Shown: positions 33,611 to 41,995, numbered from the stretch's first letter. The stretch: 49,623 nt of DNA from Bacteroidales bacterium (GCA_017412645.1 JAFPWX010000015.1:1-49623); one strand, 5' to 3'. Notes: generated by a model from the letters alone, not told the origin. A program made the numbers and translations.

Positions 33611-36385
33611 CTAATAGTCGAATTGTTCCCAGAATTCGGGGAAGGACTTAGCGACGCAGTCGGGGTCGTCGAGCACCACCGGGGAGTCTGCGCCCATCGA
33701 GGCGATCTTTATGGCCATCGCCATGCGGTGGTCGCCGAAAGTCCGGAAAATTCGGCGCTCTGGGGCCGGTATTTCGCTAGCAGCCCTTGCGTTTTTGGCC
33801 GATTTTGACGGCCCCCCCTCGATTTTTGCCGGGGGGTCTGACGTTTTCGGCCCTTTTTGACAGGGCTGCCCCTGACCATCGCCCGCAAAGGATCCGCGCA
33901 GTAGTCGGCCGTTCAGAAGGCGGCTCGGGAGCGTCTCCCCGAAAATGGTCAGGTCGTTCCCGTCGATACGGGCAGGGACGCCGAAGGCTTCCAGCATCTC
34001 CAGTATCGCCGCGGCGCGGTCGGATTCTTTGCCGTGCAGCCGATCGACCCCGTGGAGTACCGTTTCGCCGTCGCAGAAGGCTGCCAGCACAGCGCAGATG
34101 GGGAAGAGGTCGGGGGCGTTGCCGAGGTCGGCTTCGAACGCCTCGAGGGGGGCCTTGCTCACGCAGACGCTTTCGTCGAGCTCCGAAACGACCGCACCCG
34201 CCTGCACGAGGATGTCGGCGATGGCGAGGTCGGCCTGGAGGCTGTCGGTATTCAGGCCGCTCACTTCAGCCTTTCCGAAGATGGCGCCGGCTGTGAGGAA
34301 GTTCGCGGCGGCGCTCCAGTCGCCCTCGAGGGTGAGGTCAGCGGCCTTGTAGTGCTGCCCGCCCTTGATACTGAAGCTGATCTGGGAACAGCCGCTCCAG
34401 TCCTGGTCCTCGATCATGCGCTCGTCGCCCTCCATTTCGGACTTGAGTTTGACTCCGAATTTGCGGAGGATGTCCTCCGTGATGAACATGTATGGGATGC
34501 TCTTAGGCTCTGATATATAGAGGGTTGAATTCTTGGCGCAGAGGGGAAGGGCAGTGAGCAGACCGCTGATGATCTGGCTGCCGTCGGCCCCGGAGACCTC
34601 GGCATTGCCGGGGATGAGAGGCGGGACGACGGTGATGGGGACGCGTTCGCTGCGGATGGGGACTCCGAACGACGCCATGACGTTCTGCACGCCCTTCAGC
34701 GGCCGGCGCAGGAGGGTCTTCTCGCCGGTGATGGTGACGGGGTTCCGGGCGATGGCGGCCATCAGCGGGATGCAGAGCCGGGCGAGGAGGCCGCTCTCGC
34801 CGACGGAGAGGGTGGGAGGGGTGGCGGTTGCGGGGGTTCCGGGGGCGGCGGGGGCTTGACCGGGGGCGGCAGCATTTTCGGCCGATTTTGACGCACCCCC
34901 CTCGATTTTAACCGGGGGGTGTTGCATTTTCGGCGTTTTTTGCAAGGGCGCCCCTCCGGCGTTCCCTCCTGGAACAACCCCTATCCCATCAATGACGAGA
35001 GTGGCGGAGCCGGCGGGGTCGGAGGCGCCGGGGGCCTCTTTGCGCACGGAAGCGCCGAGGGCTCGGGCGACGGCGATGGCGGCCTCGCTGTCGGCGCAGG
35101 GGGTGTAGGCGCGGAGGCGGCTGCGGCCTTCGGCGAGCGCAGCGCAGACGATGGCCCGCTGAGCGAAGCTCTTCGAGCAGGGCACTGCGAGATCGCCGCC
35201 GACGCGCCAGAAGCCCCGGAAGTCGCCATAGACCAGGCGATGCATCTCTTCGAAGTCGTACTGGCCAAGATCGACGGGGGCGATGGGAGCCGCGGCATCG
35301 ATGGGGCAACCGTCATTTTCGGGCGATTTTGACGGTATCCCCCCATTTTTTGAGGGGGATACCTGCATTTTCGGCGTTTTTTGACGGTTGACCTCTTCCC
35401 GAACCCCGGATTGGGAGAACGGGACCCAGGCTTGGGAGGATGGGGCGGCGGCGTAGGAGAAGGGGGCGCCGAGGCGGAGGCATTCGAGGCGGGTTTCGCG
35501 CCCTGCCGGGCCCATCGCGAAGGCAATCAGGCGCCGAGGCTCCTGGCGACCAGAGTCCGGCGTCGAGCACCCCGGCTCCCCTGCATTTTCGGCCATTTTT
35601 GACGGACCCCCTCCGATTTTTGCCGGGGGGTCTGACATTTTCGGCCCTTTTTGACAGGGCTCCTCGGAGATTTGACAGGGCTCCTCGCCGGAACCCATGT
35701 AAAGACTCAGGATCGCATCGCAATCGGCCGGTCCACACGCCGTGGTGACGATCTTAGCGATGTCGGCGCCGTAGCGATAGCAACGGGCCTGGATCTGACG
35801 GAGGTAGTCCAGGTAGGGGGTGCCAGTGAAGTCATGCCAGGAGCGGATAATCTCGACACCGAAGTCGTGGCAGAGGTCGCGGAAGCGCTTGCTCCAGCCG
35901 GCCTCGGCCTCGATTTCCAGATCGGCGTATCGCGCACCCGCCTGAATGGCGAGGGTCATCCGCCGCTCCGCCTCAGCTGGAGAGATACCGCTGGCAGACA
36001 GGGCGGAATTCGCCCCCGCAGCGACTTCCGGAGAGAGGGCGGTAGCATTTTCGGGCGATTTTGATGCACCCCCCTCGATTTTGACCGGGGGGTGTTGCAT
36101 TTTCGGGCAATTTTGATTCCGCACCCGGGCAGCCTCATCGGCAGACCCCATGCCGGCGGCCTCCCCGGCGACGTGCCCGGCAGCACCCTCCGCCGCATCA
36201 CCCCAACCCCAGTCCGCGCGACAGGTGGCGATGAGGGGGGTGTCGGTATTAGAAAAGAGGTCTTCTATCTCGGCGTCGGAGAGGGGGCAGAAGTCCAGTC
36301 GGATCTCGGCCAGCTCGACCCAGGGGTCGTCCAGGAGCGAGAGTATCTCGGCGTAGGTCTTGCCTTGTATTACTGTTGCTATCAT
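33611..36385 (-). CDS. Fused 3-dehydroquinate dehydratase / EPSP synthase with five palindromic-element insertions
   Basis: 924 residues covering two shikimate-pathway enzymes. The AroD part (about 1-390) keeps EIRLD (27-31), TCR (54-56), the catalytic His in SWHDFTGTP (184), the Schiff-base Lys in ADIAKIV (211) and FAMGPAGRETRL. The AroA part (about 391-924) keeps PCSKSFAQRA, VGESGLLARL, DGSQIISGLL, EGDWSAAANFL, APDLFPI (Asp 759), KESDR, DHRMAM and KSFPEFW. Separate enzymes would total about 650 residues. The excess is five segments from family A copies (about 90-113, 245-268, 334-358, 482-506, 842-866) and Ala/Pro-rich linkers. All known active-site motifs survive, so the enzyme may still work. 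Confidence 0.88.
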   Translation of the reverse strand: MIATVIQGKTYAEILSLLDDPWVELAEIRLDFCPLSDAEIEDLFSNTDTPLIATCRADWGWGDAAEGAAGHVAGEAAGMGSADEAARVRNQNCPKMQHPPVKIEGGASKSPENATALSPEVAAGANSALSASGISPAEAERRMTLAIQAGARYADLEIEAEAGWSKRFRDLCHDFGVEIIRSWHDFTGTPYLDYLRQIQARCYRYGADIAKIVTTACGPADCDAILSLYMGSGEEPCQISEEPCQKGPKMSDPPAKIGGGPSKMAENAGEPGCSTPDSGRQEPRRLIAFAMGPAGRETRLECLRLGAPFSYAAAPSSQAWVPFSQSGVREEVNRQKTPKMQVSPSKNGGIPSKSPENDGCPIDAAAPIAPVDLGQYDFEEMHRLVYGDFRGFWRVGGDLAVPCSKSFAQRAIVCAALAEGRSRLRAYTPCADSEAAIAVARALGASVRKEAPGASDPAGSATLVIDGIGVVPGGNAGGAPLQKTPKMQHPPVKIEGGASKSAENAAAPGQAPAAPGTPATATPPTLSVGESGLLARLCIPLMAAIARNPVTITGEKTLLRRPLKGVQNVMASFGVPIRSERVPITVVPPLIPGNAEVSGADGSQIISGLLTALPLCAKNSTLYISEPKSIPYMFITEDILRKFGVKLKSEMEGDERMIEDQDWSGCSQISFSIKGGQHYKAADLTLEGDWSAAANFLTAGAIFGKAEVSGLNTDSLQADLAIADILVQAGAVVSELDESVCVSKAPLEAFEADLGNAPDLFPICAVLAAFCDGETVLHGVDRLHGKESDRAAAILEMLEAFGVPARIDGNDLTIFGETLPSRLLNGRLLRGSFAGDGQGQPCQKGPKTSDPPAKIEGGPSKSAKNARAASEIPAPERRIFRTFGDHRMAMAIKIASMGADSPVVLDDPDCVAKSFPEFWEQFDY
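33789..33866. repeat. Family A palindromic element, copy 4 (in aroDA)
   Basis: GAC-stem type: GGCCCCCCC / GGGGGGTCTG stem with GATTTTTGCC loop, arms TTTTTGGCCGATTTT and TTTTCGGCCCTTTTT. It encodes QKGPKTSDPPAKIEGG then SKSAKNA near residues 843-866. Confidence 0.9.
34871..34947. repeat. Family A palindromic element, copy 5 (in aroDA)
   Basis: GCA-stem type: GCACCCCCC / GGGGGGTGTTGC stem. Encodes QKTPKMQHPPVKIEGG then SKSAENA near residues 482-506, inside a loop of the AroA part. Confidence 0.9.
35308..35389. repeat. Family A palindromic element, copy 6 (in aroDA)
   Basis: GTATC-stem type with perfect terminal inverted repeats CAACCGTCA / TGACGGTTG and stem GGTATCCCCC / GGGGGATACC. Encodes RQKTPKMQVSPSKNGG then SKSPEND, near the AroD-AroA junction (residues 334-358). 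Confidence 0.92.
35582..35658. repeat. Family A palindromic element, copy 7 (in aroDA)
   Basis: GAC-stem type: GGACCCCC / GGGGGGTCTG stem. Encodes QKGPKMSDPPAKIGGG then SKMAENA near residues 245-268 of the AroD part. Confidence 0.9.
36044..36117. repeat. Family A palindromic element, copy 8 (in aroDA)
   Basis: GCA-stem type: ATGCACCCCCC / GGGGGGTGTTGCAT stem. Encodes NCPKMQHPPVKIEGG then SKSPENA near residues 91-113, after the TCR motif of AroD. Confidence 0.9.
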
Positions 36386-36440
36386 TCGTTCAGTTCTATT
36401 CGGGCGGTCTCCGCACCGGCAAAGCGCGGGAGCCGTTCTG

Positions 36441-37034
36441 CTATTCTTCTATCAATTCTATCTGATCGGGGCTGATGGTGGCTGTGGCGACGGAGGCGAC
36501 CATCGGGATCTCCACGACGACGCAACGGCTGCGGTGGCCGGCGAGACGAGCGAAGACGCCCTCGACCCCGTTCCACTCTCCGCCGACGATACGCACGCGG
36601 GTACCCTTGGCCAGCCGGACGTGCCCGGGGAGAAGCACCTCGACCTTTTCGTTCTCGGATTCGCAGACGCGACGGAAGTCCGCCATCTGCTTTGCCGGAA
36701 CGACTATGGGGACGTTCTTCCCTCCTTGCACGGTGGTACGGTACTGGAGCCACTCGATCTTGCGCTTCACTTCATCGATGCGGCTGCGGAGACCGTAGAC
36801 GAAGATGAGGTTGTGGATGACGGGAAGCAGCATGCGCCTGCGGACGGCGCCCTTCTGGACCAGCTGATAGCGCATGGGAACATAGCACTGGATCGACGCC
36901 TCTCCCATGGCGGCCTGCGCCTTGAGTTCGCGGCAGTAGGTCGCGCTCATGGCGTACCATTGCGGCTGCTCTTCGGGCTCCTTCAGGCGCCTTGCCAGCT
37001 TGCGCTCTTCGTCCACTATCACAATCTTGTCCAT
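36441..37034 (-). CDS. UpxY/NusG-like transcription antiterminator
   Basis: About 197 residues from the ATG at 37034. A NusG N-terminal (NGN) domain runs from QWYAMSATYCRELKAQ to about residue 130, with the strand-loop IQCYVPMRY. A KOW domain (LAKGTRVRIVGGEWNGVEGV) is at about 145-175. Bacteroidota UpxY proteins start capsule operons and let RNA polymerase read through them. Here the gene lies about 50 bp before aroDA and far from the polysaccharide genes. TATCTTTG (37041-37048) ends 6 bp before the ATG. Confidence 0.82.
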   Translation of the reverse strand: MDKIVIVDEERKLARRLKEPEEQPQWYAMSATYCRELKAQAAMGEASIQCYVPMRYQLVQKGAVRRRMLLPVIHNLIFVYGLRSRIDEVKRKIEWLQYRTTVQGGKNVPIVVPAKQMADFRRVCESENEKVEVLLPGHVRLAKGTRVRIVGGEWNGVEGVFARLAGHRSRCVVVEIPMVASVATATISPDQIELIEE

Positions 37035-37040
37035 TAGGTA

Positions 37041-37048
37041 CAAAGATA
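37041..37048 (-). promoter_or_regulatory. -7 box of the upxY-like gene
   Basis: The minus strand reads TATCTTTG, 6 bp before the ATG. It is divergent from the transporter box at 37061. Confidence 0.55.
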
Positions 37049-37060
37049 ACAATTATTGCT

Positions 37061-37068
37061 TACCTTTG
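37061..37068 (+). promoter_or_regulatory. -7 box of the gate-domain transporter gene
   Basis: TACCTTTG, 22 bp before the ATG at 37091. This is one of the few boxes here with room for a normal leader. Confidence 0.5.
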
Positions 37069-37090
37069 CCCTCGATTCCGACACTGAAAC

Positions 37091-38269
37091 ATGAAGCCGC
37101 TTAAAATCAAAAGATATGTTGTCGAAGCCCTGATACTGCTTGCGGTACTGGTTGCAGGACTCGGCATACTTGGTCATTTCATGGGGGGCAAGAACCTGAT
37201 GAACACCATCATGGCCACCGCCCACGACCTGCTGCTGAACACCGTTTTCTTCCTGATGGGTATCACGGTTCTGGCCGGCGCCCTCGGCAAACTGCTGAGT
37301 GAGTTCGGGGTGGTACAGTTGCTCGAAAAACTGCTGCGGCCGCTCATGAAGCCGCTCTACCGTCTGCCCGGAGTGTCCGCCATCGGCGCGGTGATGACCT
37401 TCCTGTCGGACAACCCCGCCATCATCGCCCTCAGCAAGGACCGCAAGTTCGCGTCTTACTTCAAAAAGTATCAGCTGGTGAGCCTCACCAACTTCGGCAC
37501 CTCGTTCGGAATGGGACTCATCGTGATCCTGATGATGATGTCGTACGGCAAGCTTTCGGCGGCGCTGGTAGGACTGTTCGGTGCCATCTGCGGCAGCATC
37601 ATATCGACCCGTCTCATGCAGCGCTTCACCCTGAAGAGTTTCCCGGAGATGGATTCCCCCGTCATTGAGGGTGCTTCGCCGGATGGTTCGGAAGACGCCG
37701 GCCTTGAAGCTGGCGATTCTGCCGGAGCCAACGGGAAACCGGGCCGCCGCGAATCGGTGTTCATGCGCTTCCTCAATGCCATCCTCGACGGCGGCAAGAG
37801 CGGCGTGGACCTGGGCCTGCAAATCATCCCTGGAGTGCTGATTATCACCACTTTCGTGCTGCTGATTACGTTCGACGCCGGCGCGGCGGGAGTGTATAAC
37901 GGCAGTGCGGCGCAGGGCGTGCCTATCCTGCCGTGGCTCGCCGGGAAGATCCACTGGGTGTTCGAGTGGCTGTTCGGCTTCAAGGACATGAGGCTGCTGG
38001 CGTTCCCGATGACCGCTCTCGGCGCTGTGGGCGCGGCTCTCGGCCTGCTGCCGTCGTTCAGCGCAGCCGGCATCCTGGATGGCAACGCCATCGCCGTCTG
38101 CACCGCCATCGGAATGTGCTGGAGCGGATATCTGTCGACCCACACCGCCATGCTCGATTCGCTCGGCTACCGCAAACTCATCGGCAAGGCAATCGGCGCT
38201 CACACGATCGCCGGGTTCTGCGCCGGAGTGATCGCGCACTTCGTCTGGCTCCTCGTGGCGCTGCTCTAG
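37091..38269 (+). CDS. Nucleoside-recognition/gate-domain membrane protein
   Basis: 392 residues with about nine TM segments and two copies of a gate-like repeat. The first is around residues 45-180 (FLSDNPAIIALSKDRKFASYF, FGTSFGMGLIVILMMMSYG), the second around 240-392 (GLQIIPGVLIITTFVLLI, IGMCWSGYLSTHTAMLDSLG). A hydrophilic loop rich in Gly, Ala and Glu (about 195-220) joins them. This matches the spore-maturation/CD0519-like transporter family. The substrate is unknown. It stands alone, and a family B element follows its stop. Confidence 0.75.
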   Translation: MKPLKIKRYVVEALILLAVLVAGLGILGHFMGGKNLMNTIMATAHDLLLNTVFFLMGITVLAGALGKLLSEFGVVQLLEKLLRPLMKPLYRLPGVSAIGAVMTFLSDNPAIIALSKDRKFASYFKKYQLVSLTNFGTSFGMGLIVILMMMSYGKLSAALVGLFGAICGSIISTRLMQRFTLKSFPEMDSPVIEGASPDGSEDAGLEAGDSAGANGKPGRRESVFMRFLNAILDGGKSGVDLGLQIIPGVLIITTFVLLITFDAGAAGVYNGSAAQGVPILPWLAGKIHWVFEWLFGFKDMRLLAFPMTALGAVGAALGLLPSFSAAGILDGNAIAVCTAIGMCWSGYLSTHTAMLDSLGYRKLIGKAIGAHTIAGFCAGVIAHFVWLLVALL

Positions 38270-38291
38270 CGGAAAGTCCCCTTTTACCCCC

Positions 38292-38399
38292 GCGACCTGT
38301 CGGCCTACAGCCGGACAGGTAAACCAGCATTTCGCTGACAGTCAAGTACTTGCCACCATGCACCCTTGCGACCTGTCGGCCTACAGCCGGACAGGTGCC
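38292..38399. repeat. Family B two-hairpin element, copy 2 (inverted relative to copy 1)
   Basis: 108 bp. Two identical hairpin units GACCTGTCGGCCTACAGCCG plus GACAGGT are separated by AAACCAGCATTTCGCTGACA and a TTGCCACCATGCA stretch. Its reverse complement matches 22158-22265 along its length. The stems carry a bulged G, as in REP hairpins. Confidence 0.88.
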
Positions 38400-38482
38400 G
38401 GGCCAGGCACGGGGCGAGGACGGGACGGGAGCAAGGCAGGGGGATTATTGCGAATACCAAAATATTTCGCCAAATTTGTGGT

Positions 38483-39421
38483 ATGACAAAACGCTATGAC
38501 ATTGTCGCCCTTGGCGAACTCAACATCGACCTCATTCTTAATGACATTCAGGGCTTCCCCGAAATAGGGAAGGAGATTATTGCGGACCACTGCACCATGA
38601 CCCTGGGCAGTTCCACTGCCATTTTTGCCGCAAATGCATCCTCCCTCGGAACCAAAGTCGCGTTCCTGGGCCTCGTGGGCACGGACGACTTCGGCGATTT
38701 CATCGAGCGTTCGCTCCGCGAAAGGGGCGTGGACACCGGCCTGCTGCTCCGTACCAGCGAGCACAATTCCGGCATCACAGTGTGCATGAGCTATGCCCAG
38801 GACCGCGCGAACGTAACCTTCCCCGGAAGTATGAATTTCCTTGGTTATGAGCAGGTTAAGGATCTGGACTTCAGCTGCGCGAAGCATGTCCACATCTCCT
38901 CGGTGTTCCTCCAGGAGCAGCTTAAGCGCGACATTGTCCCCATCCTGAAGCATATCCGCCAGGGAGGCGCCACCATCTCCATGGATACCCAGTGGGATCC
39001 TGCCGAGAAATGGGATCTCCCCTGGGACGAGGTGCTGCCCCTGCTGGATGTGTTCATGCCGAACGCCCAGGAGCTGGAGGCCCTCACCGGCGAGGCGGAC
39101 CTGGAAAAGGCCATCGCAACGGTGGCTGGCAAGGTTAAGACCCTGGTAGTGAAGAACGGCAGCAAGGGATCGATAATGGTCAGCGGAGGCAGCCGCAGGG
39201 CCGTTCCCGCTCTGCTCAACCCCGAACCGGTGGACTGTATCGGCGCTGGCGACAGCTTCAACGCGGGCTTCGTGGCGGCCTTCGTGAAGGGCTGCCCGCT
39301 GCCGGACTGCCAGGACAACGGCAACCTCACCGGCGCCATCTCCACCACTGCAGCCGGAGGCACCGGGGCCTTCTCGAGCCCCGAGGCCATCGAGGCGGCC
39401 GCGAAACGTTTTCGGAAATAA
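38483..39421 (+). CDS. PfkB-family carbohydrate kinase
   Basis: 312 residues from the ATG at 38483. It has DIVALGELNIDLI at the N-terminus, the G-x-x-A-N-x-A substrate region (LGSSTAIFAANASSLG) and the catalytic signature CIGAGDSFNAGFVAAF with the base Asp. It phosphorylates a sugar or sugar-phosphate that cannot be identified from sequence. With the class II aldolase and alpha-galactosidase downstream, a tagatose-type route is possible. The upstream frame to 38366 is inside the family B element and not part of the gene. Confidence 0.87.
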   Translation: MTKRYDIVALGELNIDLILNDIQGFPEIGKEIIADHCTMTLGSSTAIFAANASSLGTKVAFLGLVGTDDFGDFIERSLRERGVDTGLLLRTSEHNSGITVCMSYAQDRANVTFPGSMNFLGYEQVKDLDFSCAKHVHISSVFLQEQLKRDIVPILKHIRQGGATISMDTQWDPAEKWDLPWDEVLPLLDVFMPNAQELEALTGEADLEKAIATVAGKVKTLVVKNGSKGSIMVSGGSRRAVPALLNPEPVDCIGAGDSFNAGFVAAFVKGCPLPDCQDNGNLTGAISTTAAGGTGAFSSPEAIEAAAKRFRK

Positions 39422-39487
39422 GCGAAACGTCCCGAAAGGAAAAGTTTTCGAAATCGAAACGGGGCATAACGGAAATTGAAGTACGTA

Positions 39488-41164
39488 ATGAAAACCTATA
39501 CCAAAACGGTCGGAGCAGAGACCAAAACGATAGGCATGGCGGTCATACTGGCGGCAACTCTCGTCGCCCTTACCGGCTGCGGGCCCAAGATCCCGGTGCT
39601 CAGCATCAGCTCGCCGGACGGCCGCTTCATGGTCTTCTCCGGAGCCTCGCAGGACAGCCGCCCCGACTGGGTCTTCCCGCTCGAGGGCGATACCCTTCTG
39701 GTGAATTACATGGGCCAGAACGGTCATGCCTACGGCGGCGGTATCCCCTTCTCGGTGGTGTGGACGGCCGACGAGTGCATCGGCCTGGGAAGCCTCTCCC
39801 CCGTTCCGCTGGAAATCGCCATCCCGGTGGAGAAGAAGAGCAATACAGTGACCATCAGCTTCGACGCCCGAGGCGAACAGCTGCCGGAGCTCTTCGTCTA
39901 TCGCGGAAAGGGAGACTGCTGGAAGGCGTTGCAGGCGTATTCGAAGGCTCTGCAGAACCGTGGCGTCGTGCCGGCCGGACTGCAGCCGTCTGCCCTTGAA
40001 ACGCAGTGGTGCGGCTGGGGCTACGGAGCCACCTTCACCCCCGAAGAGATTCTGGGTACGCTCCCGAAAATCAAGGAGTTGGGCATCGAATGGGTTTGCG
40101 TGGACGACGGCTTCCAGACCTCCCGCGGAGGTGCTGCCGACTGGCGCCCGAGCCGCTTCTCCGAAGGGACGATGAAGGCTCTGGCCGATGCCATCCATGC
40201 CGCCGGTCTGAAGGCGATGATATGGTGGTACCCGATGGGCATGTCGGCCGAGAGCTCTTTCGTGCGCGAGCATCCGGAGGTTGTGGCGACCGACTCGCTC
40301 GGCCGGCCGTGGCCGCTGTCGCACGAGTGTGAGTATGTGTCGCCCACGCATCCGCTGGTGCTCTCCGAGGCCAGGGCCATCGTGCGCATGTTCCTGGAAG
40401 AGTGGGGGTTCGATGGCATCAAACTGGACGGGCATCAGATGAATTCGGCCCCGCAGAACTTCAGCTGCGCCGAGGGCCCCATGTACGACGTGCACCACGT
40501 AACCGATTTCTACAAAACCATTTACGAGGAGGCGCTGGCCATCAAGCCAGAGGCGGTGGTGCAGTACTGCCCCTGCGGCGACGTGTTCTCGGTGTATCAT
40601 CTTCCCTACCTCAACCAGACGGTGTCGTCCGACCCGACGAGCCCCTGGCAGGTGCGCAGCAAGGCCTATGTGCTGAAGGCGCTGGCGCCAGACATCCCCT
40701 ACTACGGTGATCATGTGGAGCTGATAGACGACGACTTCGCCTCCCAGCTGGCGGTGGGTGCCGTTCCGGGGACGAAGTTCACCTGGCCGGCCGACAATCC
40801 CGACGAGCTGGCGAACCCCTGGGGCGGCAGCAGTCTGCTCACCCCGGAACGCGAAGGCATCTTCCGCAAGGCCTTCGGTATCTATGCGGCTGAACGTCAG
40901 GCCGAAGGCAAGCTCGTCGGCGGCCTCTACAAACTCGGATTCGAAGAGCCGGAGGTCTACGTCGTCCGGAAAGAAGGCGTTTGGTACTATTCCCTCTTTG
41001 CACCCGCGTTCGACGGCGCATTCACGTTTAAGGGCCTGCCGCGCGGGCGCTATCAGGTCGAAGACCTCTGGAACGGAAGGATGCTCGGCACCATCGGCCC
41101 GAAGGAGAAGGCTCTGGATCTGAAGTTTGAAAATTGGATATTGTTAAAAGTTTCAAAGATATGA
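39488..41164 (+). CDS. Alpha-galactosidase-like glycoside hydrolase (GH36-type), lipoprotein
   Basis: 558 residues from the ATG at 39488. The signal MAVILAATLVALTGC puts the lipid Cys at about 31. The barrel domain shows WCGWGYGATFTPEEIL, WVCVDDGFQT, MIWWYPMGM, the nucleophile in GFDGIKLDGHQ (about residue 313), QYCPCGDVFSVYH and the probable acid/base in SSDPTSPW. These fit clan GH-D enzymes (GH27/GH36). It probably removes alpha-galactose at the cell surface or in the periplasm. The stop overlaps the next start (ATGA), so expression is coupled to the aldolase. Confidence 0.82.
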   Translation: MKTYTKTVGAETKTIGMAVILAATLVALTGCGPKIPVLSISSPDGRFMVFSGASQDSRPDWVFPLEGDTLLVNYMGQNGHAYGGGIPFSVVWTADECIGLGSLSPVPLEIAIPVEKKSNTVTISFDARGEQLPELFVYRGKGDCWKALQAYSKALQNRGVVPAGLQPSALETQWCGWGYGATFTPEEILGTLPKIKELGIEWVCVDDGFQTSRGGAADWRPSRFSEGTMKALADAIHAAGLKAMIWWYPMGMSAESSFVREHPEVVATDSLGRPWPLSHECEYVSPTHPLVLSEARAIVRMFLEEWGFDGIKLDGHQMNSAPQNFSCAEGPMYDVHHVTDFYKTIYEEALAIKPEAVVQYCPCGDVFSVYHLPYLNQTVSSDPTSPWQVRSKAYVLKALAPDIPYYGDHVELIDDDFASQLAVGAVPGTKFTWPADNPDELANPWGGSSLLTPEREGIFRKAFGIYAAERQAEGKLVGGLYKLGFEEPEVYVVRKEGVWYYSLFAPAFDGAFTFKGLPRGRYQVEDLWNGRMLGTIGPKEKALDLKFENWILLKVSKI

Positions 41165-41985
41165 CCATCAAAGAAGTTCTGTACGATTGCCAGGCGAAGA
41201 AAACCGCAGTCCTGGCCACCAATTTCTACAACTACGAAACCCTGGTCTGCGTGGCCCGCGCCGCTCAGGCTATGAAGGCGCCGGTGATGCTTCAGCTCAC
41301 CCGCTCTTCGATCGACTACATGGGCCTGCACAATGCCTACAAGATGGGTCGTCAGGTGATGGAAGACTACGGCCTTCAGGGCTACATCCATCTGGATCAC
41401 GGCCCGAGCCTGGAGCTGGTTCAGAAGTGCCTTGACGAGGGCTTCGACTCGGTTATGATCGACGCTTCCGAGAAGCCGTTCGACGAGAATGTCGAGACTT
41501 CGCGCAAGGCCGTGGAGATGGCGAAGCCTTACGGCGCCAATGTGGAGGCTGAACTCGGCTATGTGGCCAAGCTCGGCCAGGAGCAGGGCGGCGGATTCAC
41601 CACTCCGGAGCAGGCGACCGAGTTCGTGAAGCTCACGGGGGTTGACGCCCTGGCAGTTTCGATAGGTTCGGCCCACGGGTTCTACAAGCAGCCGCCTCAT
41701 CTGGATATCCCGCGCCTGGCCGCCATTCACGCCGCCACCCCGGTGGCGCTGGTGCTGCACGGCAGTTCTGGCATCCCGCACGATCAGGTGCGCGAAGCTA
41801 TTGCCAACGGTATCGTGAAGGTGAACCTTGCCACGGAAATCAAGGACAACTTCATGAGGGCGCTGAAGAAGGTGCTGGGCGAAAGCGACGAGATCGACCT
41901 GCGCAAGGTGTTCCCGAAGGCCATGGAGCCGGTGGTGGAACTGCTCAAGGAAAAATATGCTGTAACCGGAGCGAAAATTTGCTAA
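41161..41985 (+). CDS. Class II fructose/tagatose-bisphosphate aldolase-like
   Basis: 274 residues from the ATG at 41161, which overlaps the upstream stop. Zinc-site motif GYIHLDHGPSLELVQKCLDEG (His in LDHG), VEAELGYVAKLGQEQGG, SIGSAHGFYKQPPHLD and LVLHGSSGIPHDQV with the second His are all present, in the order of class II aldolases. Given the alpha-galactosidase before it and the kinase further upstream, cleavage of a galactose- or GalNAc-derived phosphate is likely, but fructose-1,6-bisphosphate remains possible. Its stop codon TAA is also the start of the next -7 box. Confidence 0.88.
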   Translation: MTIKEVLYDCQAKKTAVLATNFYNYETLVCVARAAQAMKAPVMLQLTRSSIDYMGLHNAYKMGRQVMEDYGLQGYIHLDHGPSLELVQKCLDEGFDSVMIDASEKPFDENVETSRKAVEMAKPYGANVEAELGYVAKLGQEQGGGFTTPEQATEFVKLTGVDALAVSIGSAHGFYKQPPHLDIPRLAAIHAATPVALVLHGSSGIPHDQVREAIANGIVKVNLATEIKDNFMRALKKVLGESDEIDLRKVFPKAMEPVVELLKEKYAVTGAKIC

Positions 41986-41990
41986 ATTTG
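41983..41990 (+). promoter_or_regulatory. -7 box of the GH109-like gene
   Basis: TAAATTTG, overlapping the aldolase stop codon and ending 5 bp before the ATG at 41996. It allows the GH109-like gene to be expressed separately from the aldolase. Confidence 0.45.
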
Positions 41991-41995
41991 TGGAT

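Noticed and set aside
33789-36117. CRISPR array suggested by the spaced repeats in aroDA
   Set aside because: Spacing is irregular (about 0.2-1 kb), units are about 80-bp palindromes, the intervening DNA encodes conserved enzyme parts, and no cas genes are present.
38381-40714. A long minus-strand open frame (777 codons) across the kinase and alpha-galactosidase
   Set aside because: It crosses two well supported plus-strand genes and a family B element and has no family features.
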